Below, piece after piece: positions 6,901 to 14,807 of a stretch of DNA of 14,970 bases. The notes beneath the pieces are model-generated. The model searched no databases and had not been told where the DNA came from. It saw only the letters and a program-made list of their open reading frames with translations. This DNA is from Desulfobacter sp. (GTDB taxonomy: Bacteria; Desulfobacterota; Desulfobacteria; Desulfobacterales; Desulfobacteraceae), in the NCBI GenBank assembly GCA_030145005.1, contig JAQYWJ010000032.1, positions 1-14,970 of the forward strand. The letters run 5' to 3'. Made by a program: the position numbers and the translations under genes. How positions within the stretch are numbered: the first letter of the stretch is position 1; every line of letters starts with the position of its first letter.

Positions 6901-8097
6901 AAGGACCTGGCCCGGATGGATGGCCGGATCCAGCTCCAGACGCCAGTTGGTGTTCTTTTTGCCCGTGATTTTATCCTGGATAAAATAGCCTGCACCGTCA
7001 AAACGCAGCCACAGGGTCCGGTTCAAGGAGAGCTGATCCGGGGCGGGTTCCGGATCTCCCCGTTTGATCTGCTTAAATACCAATGCGCCGGCAGGCGTCA
7101 TCAGATACGCCGGAAATGATTGCCATCTTGCCGGCATGGCCGTCTGTTTAGGGTCAATGGGTTGTGCCCCTGAAATCTGCACCCGTCTCAGGTCGGTTCG
7201 GGCACTGAAGGACCAGATCTCCTTATCCGGCCAGAATGCCTGGTCCGGACGGATGAACCGTACGGTCTCCAAAGGCCCGGCATGGCGCAGATTAAGTTCG
7301 AGCTTATAGCGTCCGGGCCTTGCCTGAATGGTGATCCGGCCGTCGGATTCCAGGCGGGCGGGCAGCGGGCTGTCAAAGGATACCGGGATAAACGTATCGC
7401 TTTGATATACCGGTCCCAGCACCATTTGCCGGGCCTGGCCCGACACTTCCAAGGTAAGATCAATTGACATCCGGGCCGGGATGTCATCCTCGATTAGCCG
7501 GAAGCATTCAATTTTTAACCGGTCTTCCACCCGTTTTTCACGGGTCCTGTGTTTCAGCCACAACCGCCCCTTGTTGTCCAGGTCCGGAAACTTTACGGGC
7601 TGATTATTTACTCTTAAGCTTACCAGGCCGGTTGATGCCGGGATGTTCAGTCTTTCGGGCATGGTTCGCCAGTGAAATTTTCCGCTGATGGTATGACGGC
7701 CCGGGGAAAGTATCAGGCCCGGGGTATTATCCCGGTCCAGAACCACGGCAGGCTTGCCGTCGGCAAAGACCTGCATGGGCCAGTTTCGGCCGGTACCCGG
7801 CAAATCGACCCGGGTCTGGACATACACCTGCCATGACTGTTTAAATGTACCCCCGCTGTCTGTCAGATTCAGGTTTAGCTGTCCCGGCCAGGCGCAAAGA
7901 ACCTGTCCGGCATTGTTGTACATGGGAATGCATGACAACTGCTTTTCTTTTCCGTGCAGCACCCATTCTTTCCAGGGGGCAAGGGCATCGGGAACGTAAA
8001 CAGGTGTCCGGGCATGGGCCTGGCCATATACGACCAGAAAAATTGTTGCAGCCATAAGCAATATACGAATAGCGCCGACATTTCGCTGAATAGTCAT
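3907..8097 (-). CDS. Large inner-membrane protein with two similar halves, function unknown
   Basis: 1396 residues; I recognise no characterised family. It has an N-terminal signal peptide (h-region about 10-26, cleavage near AHA, 27-29), a beta-rich periplasmic part (30-478), four membrane spans (about 483-500, 503-519, 522-538, 548-570), a periplasmic loop with an Ala/Pro-rich linker (575-690) and a fifth span (695-716). The pattern then recurs: signal-like segment (734-752), beta-rich part (753-1183), spans near 1187-1203, 1207-1222, 1225-1241 and 1255-1275, a loop, and a span near 1318-1340. A basic, hydrophilic cytoplasmic tail ends it. Matching blocks between halves include paired cysteines (56/68 and 774/778), a W...V..DG...PGRH/PKGRH region (106-135 and 816-847), DKEIWSF/DWTEIWKV (291-297, 1003-1010) and FSWSGPV/YHDVSGPV (675-681, 1301-1308). 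Start ATG at 8097 has AAGGA seven bases upstream; a GTG frame start at 8193 is rejected. It follows the efflux operon by 156 bases. Confidence 0.85.
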   Translation of the reverse strand: MTIQRNVGAIRILLMAATIFLVVYGQAHARTPVYVPDALAPWKEWVLHGKEKQLSCIPMYNNAGQVLCAWPGQLNLNLTDSGGTFKQSWQVYVQTRVDLPGTGRNWPMQVFADGKPAVVLDRDNTPGLILSPGRHTISGKFHWRTMPERLNIPASTGLVSLRVNNQPVKFPDLDNKGRLWLKHRTREKRVEDRLKIECFRLIEDDIPARMSIDLTLEVSGQARQMVLGPVYQSDTFIPVSFDSPLPARLESDGRITIQARPGRYKLELNLRHAGPLETVRFIRPDQAFWPDKEIWSFSARTDLRRVQISGAQPIDPKQTAMPARWQSFPAYLMTPAGALVFKQIKRGDPEPAPDQLSLNRTLWLRFDGAGYFIQDKITGKKNTNWRLELDPAIHPGQVLVDGQEQLITKREDSDKAGIELRNGRINIVADATFEKGIADVPAIGWDHDFNDVKGTLNLPAGWTLINARGVDRIPGTWVGRWTLLDFFVLLVFTIALSRVYSKPLAGLAFVTLVLIFHEHQAPKYIWLVLLAGFALLKHLPEGRIRAFVKLCQGVALICFAAIVIPFAIQTLRIGIYPELARTWTDTSNTVIRSESRDQVMEMADEGRKPAVAKAERQAPAPTKLMRLGSMSKGMYTASAPASAGGAAQVMQYDPKARTQTGPGMPLWPAYKTIHFSWSGPVSKDQSIGFFLIGPKVNLALAFLRVALVVLLGGGMLGIGNGGIKKAGATGIKQMVPALFALVLCLTPALSHATQFPPKSMLEELENRLLETDKCFNNCANLPLASINLKNDVMKVRVTVHAAIDTAIPLPGDAGQWLPSQVTVDGRTAAGIFKKEGRFWVMVPKGRHKIDLGGPIRQQSGFQLFFPLKPRHLDIVMDGWTVEGSHPDGSFDAQLQFKRKARADGNNQQVLETGVLPAFARVERTLLLGLVWKVNTRVIREGEARSGMVLDIPLLPGESITTQGIRVEGNTAKVNFRSGQKTLAWESFLAPSDKIELKHADTRDWTEIWKVDVSPVFHMEYQGTPVIFHKTGTRWYPTWHPWPGEALTLTVTRPQGIEGQTMTIEKSLLTFSPGRAATTARLDLTINSSQGGRHTITLPKDARLQEVKIQGRIRPIRQDQNQVTLPIVPGHQKIVLQWVSAVGISSFYKTPVVNLGMDSANTCVDIKPGSSRWPLFLGGEPAVGPAVLFWSELIVILIIAFVLSKTGWTPLNLLQWFLLFIGISMNYPAAAIIVAGWLIALDLRSKADQFTGMKFNLIQLGIVALTLASGVCLVFSISNGLLGHPDMNIRGNGSSAHLLRWYHDVSGPVLPRTWMLSIPMWAYRVAMLAWALWVSFWLINILKWGWTRFCTPILWSKVKWRKSKPRQQSHWTPADRPREQSGPDQETDTRQDPGPDK

Positions 8098-8130
8098 GTC
8101 ATTATCCTTTTTGAGAAAAATCTGATAACT

Positions 8131-8148
8131 TTTAAGTTTGAACTTAAA
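8131..8148. promoter_or_regulatory. Perfect 18-bp palindrome upstream of the large membrane-protein gene
   Basis: TTTAAGTT-TG-AACTTAAA has perfect 8-base arms and lies 34 bases before the start codon at 8097. In the leader RNA it would be a small hairpin; in DNA it has the look of a dimeric-regulator site. No convincing -35/-10 pair was found in the 156-base gap, and no clear intrinsic terminator ends the upstream efflux genes, so read-through plus local control is possible. Confidence 0.35.
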
Positions 8149-8253
8149 TAAATACAACCCGGGCCGGGCCGTATTCAATCTCAATTGCTCCACAGTCTAA
8201 TAAGAATATAGACAAAAATCAATGCGGGGCTTTAGGACAATCGATCGAGTCCC

Positions 8254-9711
8254 TTAATTGGCGTTGGACGTATCCATTTTTCCGCCGCCCATGACCTTGT
8301 AAAGGTTAATCAGGTTACTTAAGTACGCCTGTTTCAGGGCAATGGCTACCTGCTCAGCGCTGAAAAGCGAGCGCTGGGAATCCAGAACAGCGAGAAAATC
8401 ATCTATGCCGTTGTCATACCTGGCCTTGGACAAATTATACGCGTCCCGGGTGGCAGATACCAATGCATTCTGGGCATCCAGCTGACCTTTGTAATGTTTG
8501 CGTGCCACCAGCTGGTCTGCCACTTCCCTGAACGCTGTCTGAATGGCGCCTTCATACCGGGCTGCCGCAATTTTTTCTCCAACGGTTGCGACATCCAGAC
8601 TGGCCTTAAGGCCTTCCCGATTGAAGATGGGAATGCTGATATTTGGAGAAAAGGCCCATGAAAGGCTTCTGGACGGATCAAACAGATAGGAAAGACTCTC
8701 ACCGGCAAACCCGAGGGAACCGGTCAAGCTGATGGTGGGATACATGGCTGCCCGGGCCGCACCAATGTCTGCATTGGCCGCCTTTAACTGATGCTCGGCT
8801 GCCTGAATATCCGGCCTGGCCAGAAGAATCCGGGAGGGGAGCCCTGCCGGCAGCCGGCTCAGAAATCCGATATCGTCAATTATTTCAGAGGGGGTTTCAG
8901 ATGGGGTTTCAGGCGCCTTGATAAGATCATACACCCCGGGACCGGCAAGGTACACCAGGGCGTTTTCCGCTTGGGCAGCCAGTCGTTTGTACCGGTAAAT
9001 GGAGGCTTTGGCGCTCTCTGTGGATGTGGCAGCCTGGGCCAGGGCAAGCTGGTCTGTGGAGCCTGCATCATACTGGGTTTTGATCACATCATAGGTGGCT
9101 TTCTGGGCCTTGTATGTCTCCTGGGCAAGGTGCTGCAGCTTTCTTTGGGCCAGCAGGTTGACATAGGCGTCTGCGGTCTGGGCCACCAGGGCAATGCGGG
9201 TGCTTGAAGCGGCTTCCCGGGTGGCAAGATAGGTTTCAAGAGCGCTTTGGCTCAGGCTTTTGACCCGGCCGAAAAAATCAAGTTCATAGGCTGTGATGCC
9301 CAGCCCCACACTCATGGATGTATCTGTGGTATATGCCTCCCCCGAAGAACTGTTGTCTTCAGGAACACCCTGGCGGCTCAGGCCGGTGCTGCCGGCAATG
9401 ACGGGCAGTTCATCGGATTTTTTGATCCGGTAAGCAAATTTTGCCTGTTCAATATTGAGCAAAGCCACCTTCAGATCCCGGTTGTTTTCCAGGGCCATGG
9501 CAATGATCTGCTGCAGGGTCTGGGATGTAAAGTAATCCTGGAAGGCAATGTCGGCGGCGGTCTGTCCGGAGCCGGTTTCATATGCCGGCAATTGGTCCGG
9601 CCAGGTGTCGGCCACGGGCATTGCCGGCTGCTTGTATTCGGGAACAAAGGAACAGCCGGCGGTAAAAAGCAACAGGCCGGCAACGGCTGACGTAATAATT
9701 TTATATAGCAC
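8254..9711 (-). CDS. Outer-membrane efflux channel lipoprotein, NodT/OprM type
   Basis: 485 residues, normal length for TolC-like outer-membrane factors of the NodT/OprM branch. The signal sequence ends in a lipobox TAGC with the lipidated cysteine at 20. Two tandem OEP repeats follow, each giving long helices and a beta-hairpin; the second holds the family-typical LPSRILLARPDIQAAE and LKAANADIGAARAAMYPTI stretches. The trimer forms the outer-membrane and periplasmic tunnel for the adjacent RND pump. The start is GTG at 9711, with GGAGA seven bases upstream; an ATG five bases upstream is out of frame. It begins 12 bases after the pump gene stop and is thus the last of four clustered efflux genes. 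A small in-frame repeat gives TPSETPSE between the two OEP halves. Confidence 0.95.
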   Translation of the reverse strand: MLYKIITSAVAGLLLFTAGCSFVPEYKQPAMPVADTWPDQLPAYETGSGQTAADIAFQDYFTSQTLQQIIAMALENNRDLKVALLNIEQAKFAYRIKKSDELPVIAGSTGLSRQGVPEDNSSSGEAYTTDTSMSVGLGITAYELDFFGRVKSLSQSALETYLATREAASSTRIALVAQTADAYVNLLAQRKLQHLAQETYKAQKATYDVIKTQYDAGSTDQLALAQAATSTESAKASIYRYKRLAAQAENALVYLAGPGVYDLIKAPETPSETPSEIIDDIGFLSRLPAGLPSRILLARPDIQAAEHQLKAANADIGAARAAMYPTISLTGSLGFAGESLSYLFDPSRSLSWAFSPNISIPIFNREGLKASLDVATVGEKIAAARYEGAIQTAFREVADQLVARKHYKGQLDAQNALVSATRDAYNLSKARYDNGIDDFLAVLDSQRSLFSAEQVAIALKQAYLSNLINLYKVMGGGKMDTSNAN

Positions 9712-9723
9712 GAATCATTCTCC

Positions 9724-12700
9724 TTAGCCGTTCTCGGCCTGTTTTTTCTTTTCACTGCCCCTTTCAATGAGGACAAAAAAGAGGGGAACAAAAATAATGG
9801 CCAGGGATGTGGCGGCGACCATACCGCCGATAACGCCGATGCCGATGGCATTCTGGCTGGCAGACCCGGCACCGTCGTTAATGGCCAGTGGCGTCACACC
9901 CAGGATAAACGCAAAGGAGGTCATCAAAATTGGGCGAAGCCTCAGTTCGGCCGCGGACAAAGCGGATTGAATCAGCCCCATCCCCCCCTCGTAAAGGGTT
10001 CTGGCAAACTCCACGATGAGAATGGCGTTTTTGGCGGCAAGGCCCACCGTAGTGAGCAACGCAATCTGAAAGTAGACGTCATTGTTTAAACCTGCCCATT
10101 TCGTGGCAACCACGGAACCGATGATCCCCAAAGGTACGATCAGCAAAACGGAGAACGGGATGGACCAACTCTCGTACAGGGCGGCCAGGCACAGGAACAC
10201 GAACAGCAGAGACACCGAGTACAGCAGACCGGTCTGGGAACCGGCCATGCGTTCTTCATAGGATAAACCGGTCCACTCCAGGACAATACCATGGGGAAGT
10301 TTTTTGGCCAGGCTTTCGATAATGGCCATGGCCTCGCCGGAGCTGATACCCGGAGCCGGAGCGCCCAGGATTTCCACGGACGAGGTGCCGTTATACCGCT
10401 CCAGTTTGGGCGATCCGTAGGACCACTCACCATAAGAGAAGGAGGAGAAGGGGACCATCTTGCCCTGATTGTTTCGTACATGCCACCGGTCAATATCTTC
10501 GGGCAGCATTCTGGAAGGGGCATCCCCCTGGATGTACACTTTTTTCAAACGGGTCTGATCCATGAAGTCATTGACATAGGAGGAGCCCCAGGCGGTTTGC
10601 AGAACACCTGTGATGTTTGCCGTGGTAACCCCCAGGGCTTCGGCCTTTTCATAATCAATATGCAGTGTGTACTGGGGCACATCAGACAGACCGTTGGGGC
10701 GGATACCCACAAGTTTGGGGTCCTGGGCGGCCATGCCCAGCATTTGGTTTCTGGCATTCATCAGTGCGGTATGGCCTAACCCGCCTCTATCCACCAGCAT
10801 GAAGTCAAAGCCTGTGGCATTGCCCATCTCCAGGATGGCAGGGGGTATGAAGGCATAGATGGATGCATCTTTGACGCTGTAAAGGTTGCGCATGGCCCGG
10901 CCGGCAATGGCTGCGGCCTTCTGTTCCGGACGGTGACGTTCTTCCCAGTCCCGGAGATTTAAAAAACCCATGGCCATATTCTGGCCTCTGCCGGCAAAGC
11001 TGAAGCCCACAACGGTAAACAGGCTTTCGACGTTTTCCGATTCCTTGTTCAGATAATAGTCTTCCGCTTTTTCCACGGATTGCTGGGTCCGTTCCATGGT
11101 GGCACCGGGAGGCGCGGAAAGTATGGTCATCATCATACCCTGGTCTTCGTCGGGCAGAAATCCTGTGGGAATTGCTTTGAAAACATATACCAGTGCCACA
11201 AGGATCAATGCGTAAATGACAAGGAATCGAAAAATCCGGGTGGCGGCATATTTAACACTGTTTGTGTATGTGACTTTGGTTAGGTCAAAGCCTTTGTTAA
11301 ACCAGCCGAAAAAGCCTTTTTTATTTTCGTGGTGTCCCTTTTCCACAGGTTTGAGCATGGTGGAACAAAGGGCCGGGGTCAGAACCAGGGCCACCAGAAC
11401 GGAAAGTCCCATGGCTGATACCAGGGTCAGGGAGAACTGCCGGTAGATGGCGCCTGTGGAGCCGGGAAAAAAGGCCATGGGGATAAAAACCGCGGAAAGT
11501 ACCATGGCAATACCCACAAGGGCGCCTGTAATCTGGTCCATGGACTGCCGGGTGGCTTCCTTGGGGGGCAGGCCTGTTTCGGACATCACGCGCTCCACGT
11601 TTTCCACCACAACAATGGCGTCATCCACCAGAAGGCCGATGGCCAGAACCATGGCAAACATGGACAGGGTATTGATACTGAATCCAAAGGCCGACAATAT
11701 CCCGAAGGTGCCCAGAAGAACCACCGGCACCGCAATGGTGGGAATCAGTGTCGCACGAAAGTTCTGCAGAAACAGGTACATGACGAAAAATACCAGAATG
11801 ATGGCCTCGATCAGGGTCTTGACCACCTCACGGATGGAAAGGCGGACAAACGGGGTGGTATCATAGGGATATGCGATGTGAAGCCCTTCGGGCATAAACA
11901 CGGATAACTCCTTTACCTTGTCCTTGATCCGTTTGTCCGTGTCCAGGGCATTGGCACCTGTGGCAAGGCTGATGGCCATGGCACAGGCGGGTTTACCGTT
12001 ATACCGGGTCGTAAATCCGTATGTTTCCGATCCCAGTTCCACCCGGGCCACATCCTTTACGCGGATCTGGGCACCGTCGGTATTCACCTTGACCAGTATG
12101 TTTTCAAAATCGTCCACGGTCTTCAGTTTGGACTGGGCCGTAACTACGGCATTAAGCTGCTGCCCGTCAATGGCAGGTGCCCCGCCGAGCTGGCCCGAAG
12201 AAATATCCGCGTTGCGTGCCCGGATGGCGGCCGTGACATCCGAGGGCATGAGGTTAAAGGCATTCAGCTTTTCAGGGTTCAGCCAGATTCGCATGGCATG
12301 CTGGGATCCGAACACCGTCAGGTCCCCGACACCCTGGACACGGGAAATCGGGTCCGCCATATTGGACTGGAGGTAATCGGCAATATCATCATCGCTCATA
12401 CTGCCGTCTTCGGAATACATGCCCACAACCAGAAGAAAACTCTTGGTGGCTTTCTGGACAGTTAATCCCTGCTGCCGGACCTCTTCGGGCAGAAGGCTTT
12501 CCACCTTGGATATTTTGTTTTGCACCTGGACCTGGGCAATGTCCGGATCAGCTTCCGGTTCAAAGGTGAGCTCGATTTCAAGCTGACCTGACGAGTCACT
12601 GGTGGAGGAAAAGTATCTTAAATAGTCAATGCCGGTCAGGGCCTGTTCTATGATCTGGGTGACACTGTCCTCCAGTACCTGGGCCGAAGCACCGGGATAA

Positions 12701-12843
12701 TAGGTTTCAATGGATATGCTGGGCGGGGCAATTCTCGGGTATTGCTCCACCGGAAGCGTTATAACGGCAAAGACGCCGGCCAGCATGATGACAATGGCGA
12801 TGACCCATGCAAAGATGGGACGGTTTATGAAAAAACGAGACAT
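9724..12843 (-). CDS. RND multidrug efflux pump, AcrB/MexB type (HAE1 family)
   Basis: 1039 residues, full length for hydrophobe/amphiphile RND pumps, which use the proton gradient to expel drugs, dyes, bile salts or solvents through the tripartite complex. The proton-relay residues are present: Asp407 and Asp408 in GLLVDDAIVVVENVERV, Lys at about 938 in GLAAKNAILIVEF, and Arg968 and Thr975 in RLRPILMT. The N-terminus MSRFFINRPIFAWVIAI and the loop GFSFAGRGQN match the AcrB pattern closely, including the switch-loop glycines. Two large periplasmic loops (about 30-335 and 560-865) lie between the 12 spans. The ATG at 12843 has CAGGAT six bases upstream. It lies 15 bases after the adaptor gene. 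Nothing looks broken. Substrate cannot be read from sequence; the AcrB-like body suggests broad hydrophobic compounds rather than metals. Confidence 0.97.
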   Translation of the reverse strand: MSRFFINRPIFAWVIAIVIMLAGVFAVITLPVEQYPRIAPPSISIETYYPGASAQVLEDSVTQIIEQALTGIDYLRYFSSTSDSSGQLEIELTFEPEADPDIAQVQVQNKISKVESLLPEEVRQQGLTVQKATKSFLLVVGMYSEDGSMSDDDIADYLQSNMADPISRVQGVGDLTVFGSQHAMRIWLNPEKLNAFNLMPSDVTAAIRARNADISSGQLGGAPAIDGQQLNAVVTAQSKLKTVDDFENILVKVNTDGAQIRVKDVARVELGSETYGFTTRYNGKPACAMAISLATGANALDTDKRIKDKVKELSVFMPEGLHIAYPYDTTPFVRLSIREVVKTLIEAIILVFFVMYLFLQNFRATLIPTIAVPVVLLGTFGILSAFGFSINTLSMFAMVLAIGLLVDDAIVVVENVERVMSETGLPPKEATRQSMDQITGALVGIAMVLSAVFIPMAFFPGSTGAIYRQFSLTLVSAMGLSVLVALVLTPALCSTMLKPVEKGHHENKKGFFGWFNKGFDLTKVTYTNSVKYAATRIFRFLVIYALILVALVYVFKAIPTGFLPDEDQGMMMTILSAPPGATMERTQQSVEKAEDYYLNKESENVESLFTVVGFSFAGRGQNMAMGFLNLRDWEERHRPEQKAAAIAGRAMRNLYSVKDASIYAFIPPAILEMGNATGFDFMLVDRGGLGHTALMNARNQMLGMAAQDPKLVGIRPNGLSDVPQYTLHIDYEKAEALGVTTANITGVLQTAWGSSYVNDFMDQTRLKKVYIQGDAPSRMLPEDIDRWHVRNNQGKMVPFSSFSYGEWSYGSPKLERYNGTSSVEILGAPAPGISSGEAMAIIESLAKKLPHGIVLEWTGLSYEERMAGSQTGLLYSVSLLFVFLCLAALYESWSIPFSVLLIVPLGIIGSVVATKWAGLNNDVYFQIALLTTVGLAAKNAILIVEFARTLYEGGMGLIQSALSAAELRLRPILMTSFAFILGVTPLAINDGAGSASQNAIGIGVIGGMVAATSLAIIFVPLFFVLIERGSEKKKQAENG

Positions 12844-12858
12844 GTTTTTATCCTGATA

Positions 12859-14052
12859 TTAGGAGTTGGCCAAAACGTTGAATTTCACGGTCGTGACCTT
12901 GGCCTGGTTGCTGATTTTCTGCAGGCCCTCCACCACCACCCGGTCGCCGGGGGCAAGACCGGAAGAGACCAACCACTGGTCTTTAACCGCCTGAAGGACT
13001 GTGATGTTCTGGTATTTTACGACATTTTCCTTGTCCACAACCCATACAAAAACAGATCCGTCCGCATTGCGCACCACGGACTGCTGGGGCACCACAATGG
13101 CTTTTTCCCGGCGGGACTGTTCCACCCGGGCCCGGACAAAAAGTCCCGGCAGAAGGTCGTTGTCCGGATTGGGAAAAAGCACGCGAAGCTGGACCATACC
13201 GGTACTCTGGTCCACTGTGGCATCGGAGAACAACAGTTTTCCTTCAAGGTCATAGGGGGTGCCGTCTTTACCAATAAACAGTCTGACCATGGAATTTTCT
13301 TCGGGGTTTGTCAGCCCTTTTTTCAAGGCCAGCAACTCTTCGCTGGACTGGTTCACGTCTACATAAATTTGATCCAGGTTCTGGACCACGGCAAGGGCGG
13401 TGATCTGGTTAGCCGTAACCAGAGCGCCTTCGGTCACCGATGACTTGCCGATGCGCCCGGATATGGGTGAAAACACCTTGGTATAATCCAGATTAATTTT
13501 TGCGGCGGCCAGATTTGCTTTGGCAACCGCCACATCGGCCTTGGCCTGGGCCAGGGCTGCCACGGTATCGTCATACACCTGGCGGCTGACACCGCCCATT
13601 TTTACCAGGCGGCTGTATCGGGCAAGCTTGGGCGCCACAGCCTTGACATCCGCCTGGGCACGAACCAGACTTGCTGCCGCAGATTCATATGCGGCCTTGT
13701 AAGTGGAGGGATCAATCTGATAAAGTTGCTGACCTTTTTTAACGATACTGCCCTGGGTAAACATCCTTTTAAGGATGATGCCTGTCACCTGGGGACGAAT
13801 TTCAGCCACCTGGTATGCAGACGTTCTGCCGGCCAGATCTTTGGTGAACACGACCTCCTGGGAGTTGACCGTATAAACGGCCACCTCAACCGGTGGACCG
13901 GCCTGGAGAGACTGGGCATCTGCCTGTTGGGCCGGAGCCGGGGCCTGGTCTTTTTGTGCCCCTGCCCAGGGCGGGGCAAGCAGACCTGAAGAATACAAGT
14001 ATCCGCCACCAATGAGCAAGGCCGTAACAAAACCAAGCAAAAAATGCTTCAT
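12859..14052 (-). CDS. RND periplasmic adaptor subunit (membrane fusion protein), AcrA/MexA-like
   Basis: 397 residues linking the inner-membrane pump to the outer-membrane channel. An N-terminal hydrophobic segment (4-20) is followed by an Ala/Pro/Gln-rich linker (about 30-52). The lipoyl half-motifs are around 83-113 (AEIRPQVTGIILKRMF...GQQLYQIDP) and 194-212 (FSPISGRIGKSSVTEGALV), separated by the alpha-helical hairpin rich in Ala and Gln (118-187). Beta-barrel and membrane-proximal domains follow (about 225-395). There is no cysteine anywhere in the protein, so unlike E. coli AcrA it is not lipid-anchored and is held by an uncleaved N-terminal helix or is free in the periplasm. Its ATG overlaps the regulator stop as ATGA, indicating translational coupling. 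Confidence 0.95.
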   Translation of the reverse strand: MKHFLLGFVTALLIGGGYLYSSGLLAPPWAGAQKDQAPAPAQQADAQSLQAGPPVEVAVYTVNSQEVVFTKDLAGRTSAYQVAEIRPQVTGIILKRMFTQGSIVKKGQQLYQIDPSTYKAAYESAAASLVRAQADVKAVAPKLARYSRLVKMGGVSRQVYDDTVAALAQAKADVAVAKANLAAAKINLDYTKVFSPISGRIGKSSVTEGALVTANQITALAVVQNLDQIYVDVNQSSEELLALKKGLTNPEENSMVRLFIGKDGTPYDLEGKLLFSDATVDQSTGMVQLRVLFPNPDNDLLPGLFVRARVEQSRREKAIVVPQQSVVRNADGSVFVWVVDKENVVKYQNITVLQAVKDQWLVSSGLAPGDRVVVEGLQKISNQAKVTTVKFNVLANS

Positions 14053-14651
14053 AACGATCTCTCCTGTTCCTTAAGTATACATTTGTCCAGAAAACGGACA
14101 ATTTCCTGTTTGAGTTTTTCCAGATCATGGAGTGGTTCCTCCCGGTAGGTCAGGGACTCCAAAGGGCCTACCAACGTACCGAAAATCATGGCTGCCATCA
14201 CATAGGGGTCCACATCCTTGAACTGGCCTAAGCGCATGCCCTCCCGGCAAACATTGACCAGGGGGATGATGACGGCGTCCATGCGATCTGTAACGGCCGC
14301 AGCTGCCGAACGCTGGCTCTGGATATATTTAAAATAAAGAGGGTGTTCCTTCTGAAAATCAAATACATTATCCACAAAGGCATATATTTTTTCCATGGGC
14401 GAAATATTTTTTTTTAATATTTCGCATGATTCCTTTTTAATGGGAATGATCACAGCCTCATGAACCGTGTTCAGCAGGTCTGTTTTATTTTTAAAATAGT
14501 TGTACAAAGTTCCTTTGGACACACCGCACCTGGCCGCCACTTTATCCATGGTAATGGGTGTTCCTTCCTGGATCATTGCCAGCACTGTTTTTACAACCTG
14601 ATCCTTGAGCAGGCGGTTCATCATCTCTTTTCTTTTGGTAGGCAAATTCAT
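14049..14651 (-). CDS. TetR-family repressor of the efflux operon
   Basis: 200 residues, normal for TetR/AcrR regulators. The N-terminal helix-turn-helix is clear at about 31-53 (TPITMDKVAARCGVSKGTLYNYF), followed by the NKTDLL lead into helix 4 and an all-helical ligand-binding domain of the AcrR/TetR_C type. It binds DNA as a dimer and is released when a small ligand binds. It is the first gene of its own operon and overlaps the adaptor gene by 4 bases, so it should repress itself and the pump together, unlike the common divergent arrangement of acrR and acrAB. Start ATG at 14651 has AAGGA seven bases upstream. A perfect palindrome at 14730-14743 is the obvious operator. The ligand is unknown. 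Confidence 0.93.
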   Translation of the reverse strand: MNLPTKRKEMMNRLLKDQVVKTVLAMIQEGTPITMDKVAARCGVSKGTLYNYFKNKTDLLNTVHEAVIIPIKKESCEILKKNISPMEKIYAFVDNVFDFQKEHPLYFKYIQSQRSAAAAVTDRMDAVIIPLVNVCREGMRLGQFKDVDPYVMAAMIFGTLVGPLESLTYREEPLHDLEKLKQEIVRFLDKCILKEQERSL

Positions 14652-14702
14652 TAATTTTTCCTTAAATTGTCCCCGGAATTATTCCTGTGGGAAAAACAAA
14701 AA

Positions 14703-14750
14703 CATTTTCTGACCATGGCGTTTAAAAAATGACTACATAGTCAGAAAATG
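14703..14750 (-). promoter_or_regulatory. 11-bp perfect inverted repeat in the efflux operon leader
   Basis: CATTTTCTGAC (14703-14713) and GTCAGAAAATG (14740-14750) are exact reverse complements, 26 bases apart. The right arm overlaps the operator palindrome. In RNA this would give an 11-bp stem with a large loop about 52 bases before the tetR start codon; in DNA it could offer a second, weaker half-site (TGGTCA against TAGTCA) for a repressor dimer. Confidence 0.5.
14730..14743. promoter_or_regulatory. Likely TetR operator of the efflux operon
   Basis: TGACTACATAGTCA is a perfect palindrome with 6-base arms and a 2-base centre. It begins about 18 bases downstream of the -10 box, in the early transcribed region, where a bound dimer would block transcription of the regulator and pump genes. 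The form resembles known short TetR-family operators; assignment to this repressor is inferred from position. Confidence 0.65.
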
Positions 14751-14760
14751 ACTTTCGCGT

Positions 14761-14789
14761 ATAATAAAAGTGACAACCGTTTCTGTCAA
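14761..14789 (-). promoter_or_regulatory. Sigma-70 promoter of the tetR-efflux operon
   Basis: On the minus strand, TTGACA (14784-14789, perfect -35) is followed by a 17-base spacer and TATTAT (14761-14766, five of six for the -10). Transcription should start near 14754, giving a leader of about 100 bases before the tetR start codon at 14651. The strength of the match fits a promoter held down by repression. Confidence 0.75.
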
Positions 14790-14807
14790 GGGCGTTTTTT
14801 AAAGCAG

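Noticed and set aside
8098..8193. Longer start (GTG at 8193) for the large membrane protein
   Set aside because: It would bury the signal peptide behind 32 unrelated residues; ATG at 8097 has a good ribosome-binding site and puts the signal peptide at the N-terminus.
8889..8915. Tandem GGGGTTTCAG repeat in the channel gene (TPSETPSE)
   Set aside because: A two-unit in-frame repeat in the linker between OEP halves; too small to suggest more than ordinary slippage.
9247..9690. 147-residue plus-strand frame opposite the channel gene
   Set aside because: Antisense shadow of the outer-membrane factor; composition follows the complementary codons.
12742..13443. 233-residue plus-strand frame opposite the adaptor and pump genes
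   Set aside because: Antisense shadow of two clearly homologous genes, with no domain-like pattern or ribosome-binding site.
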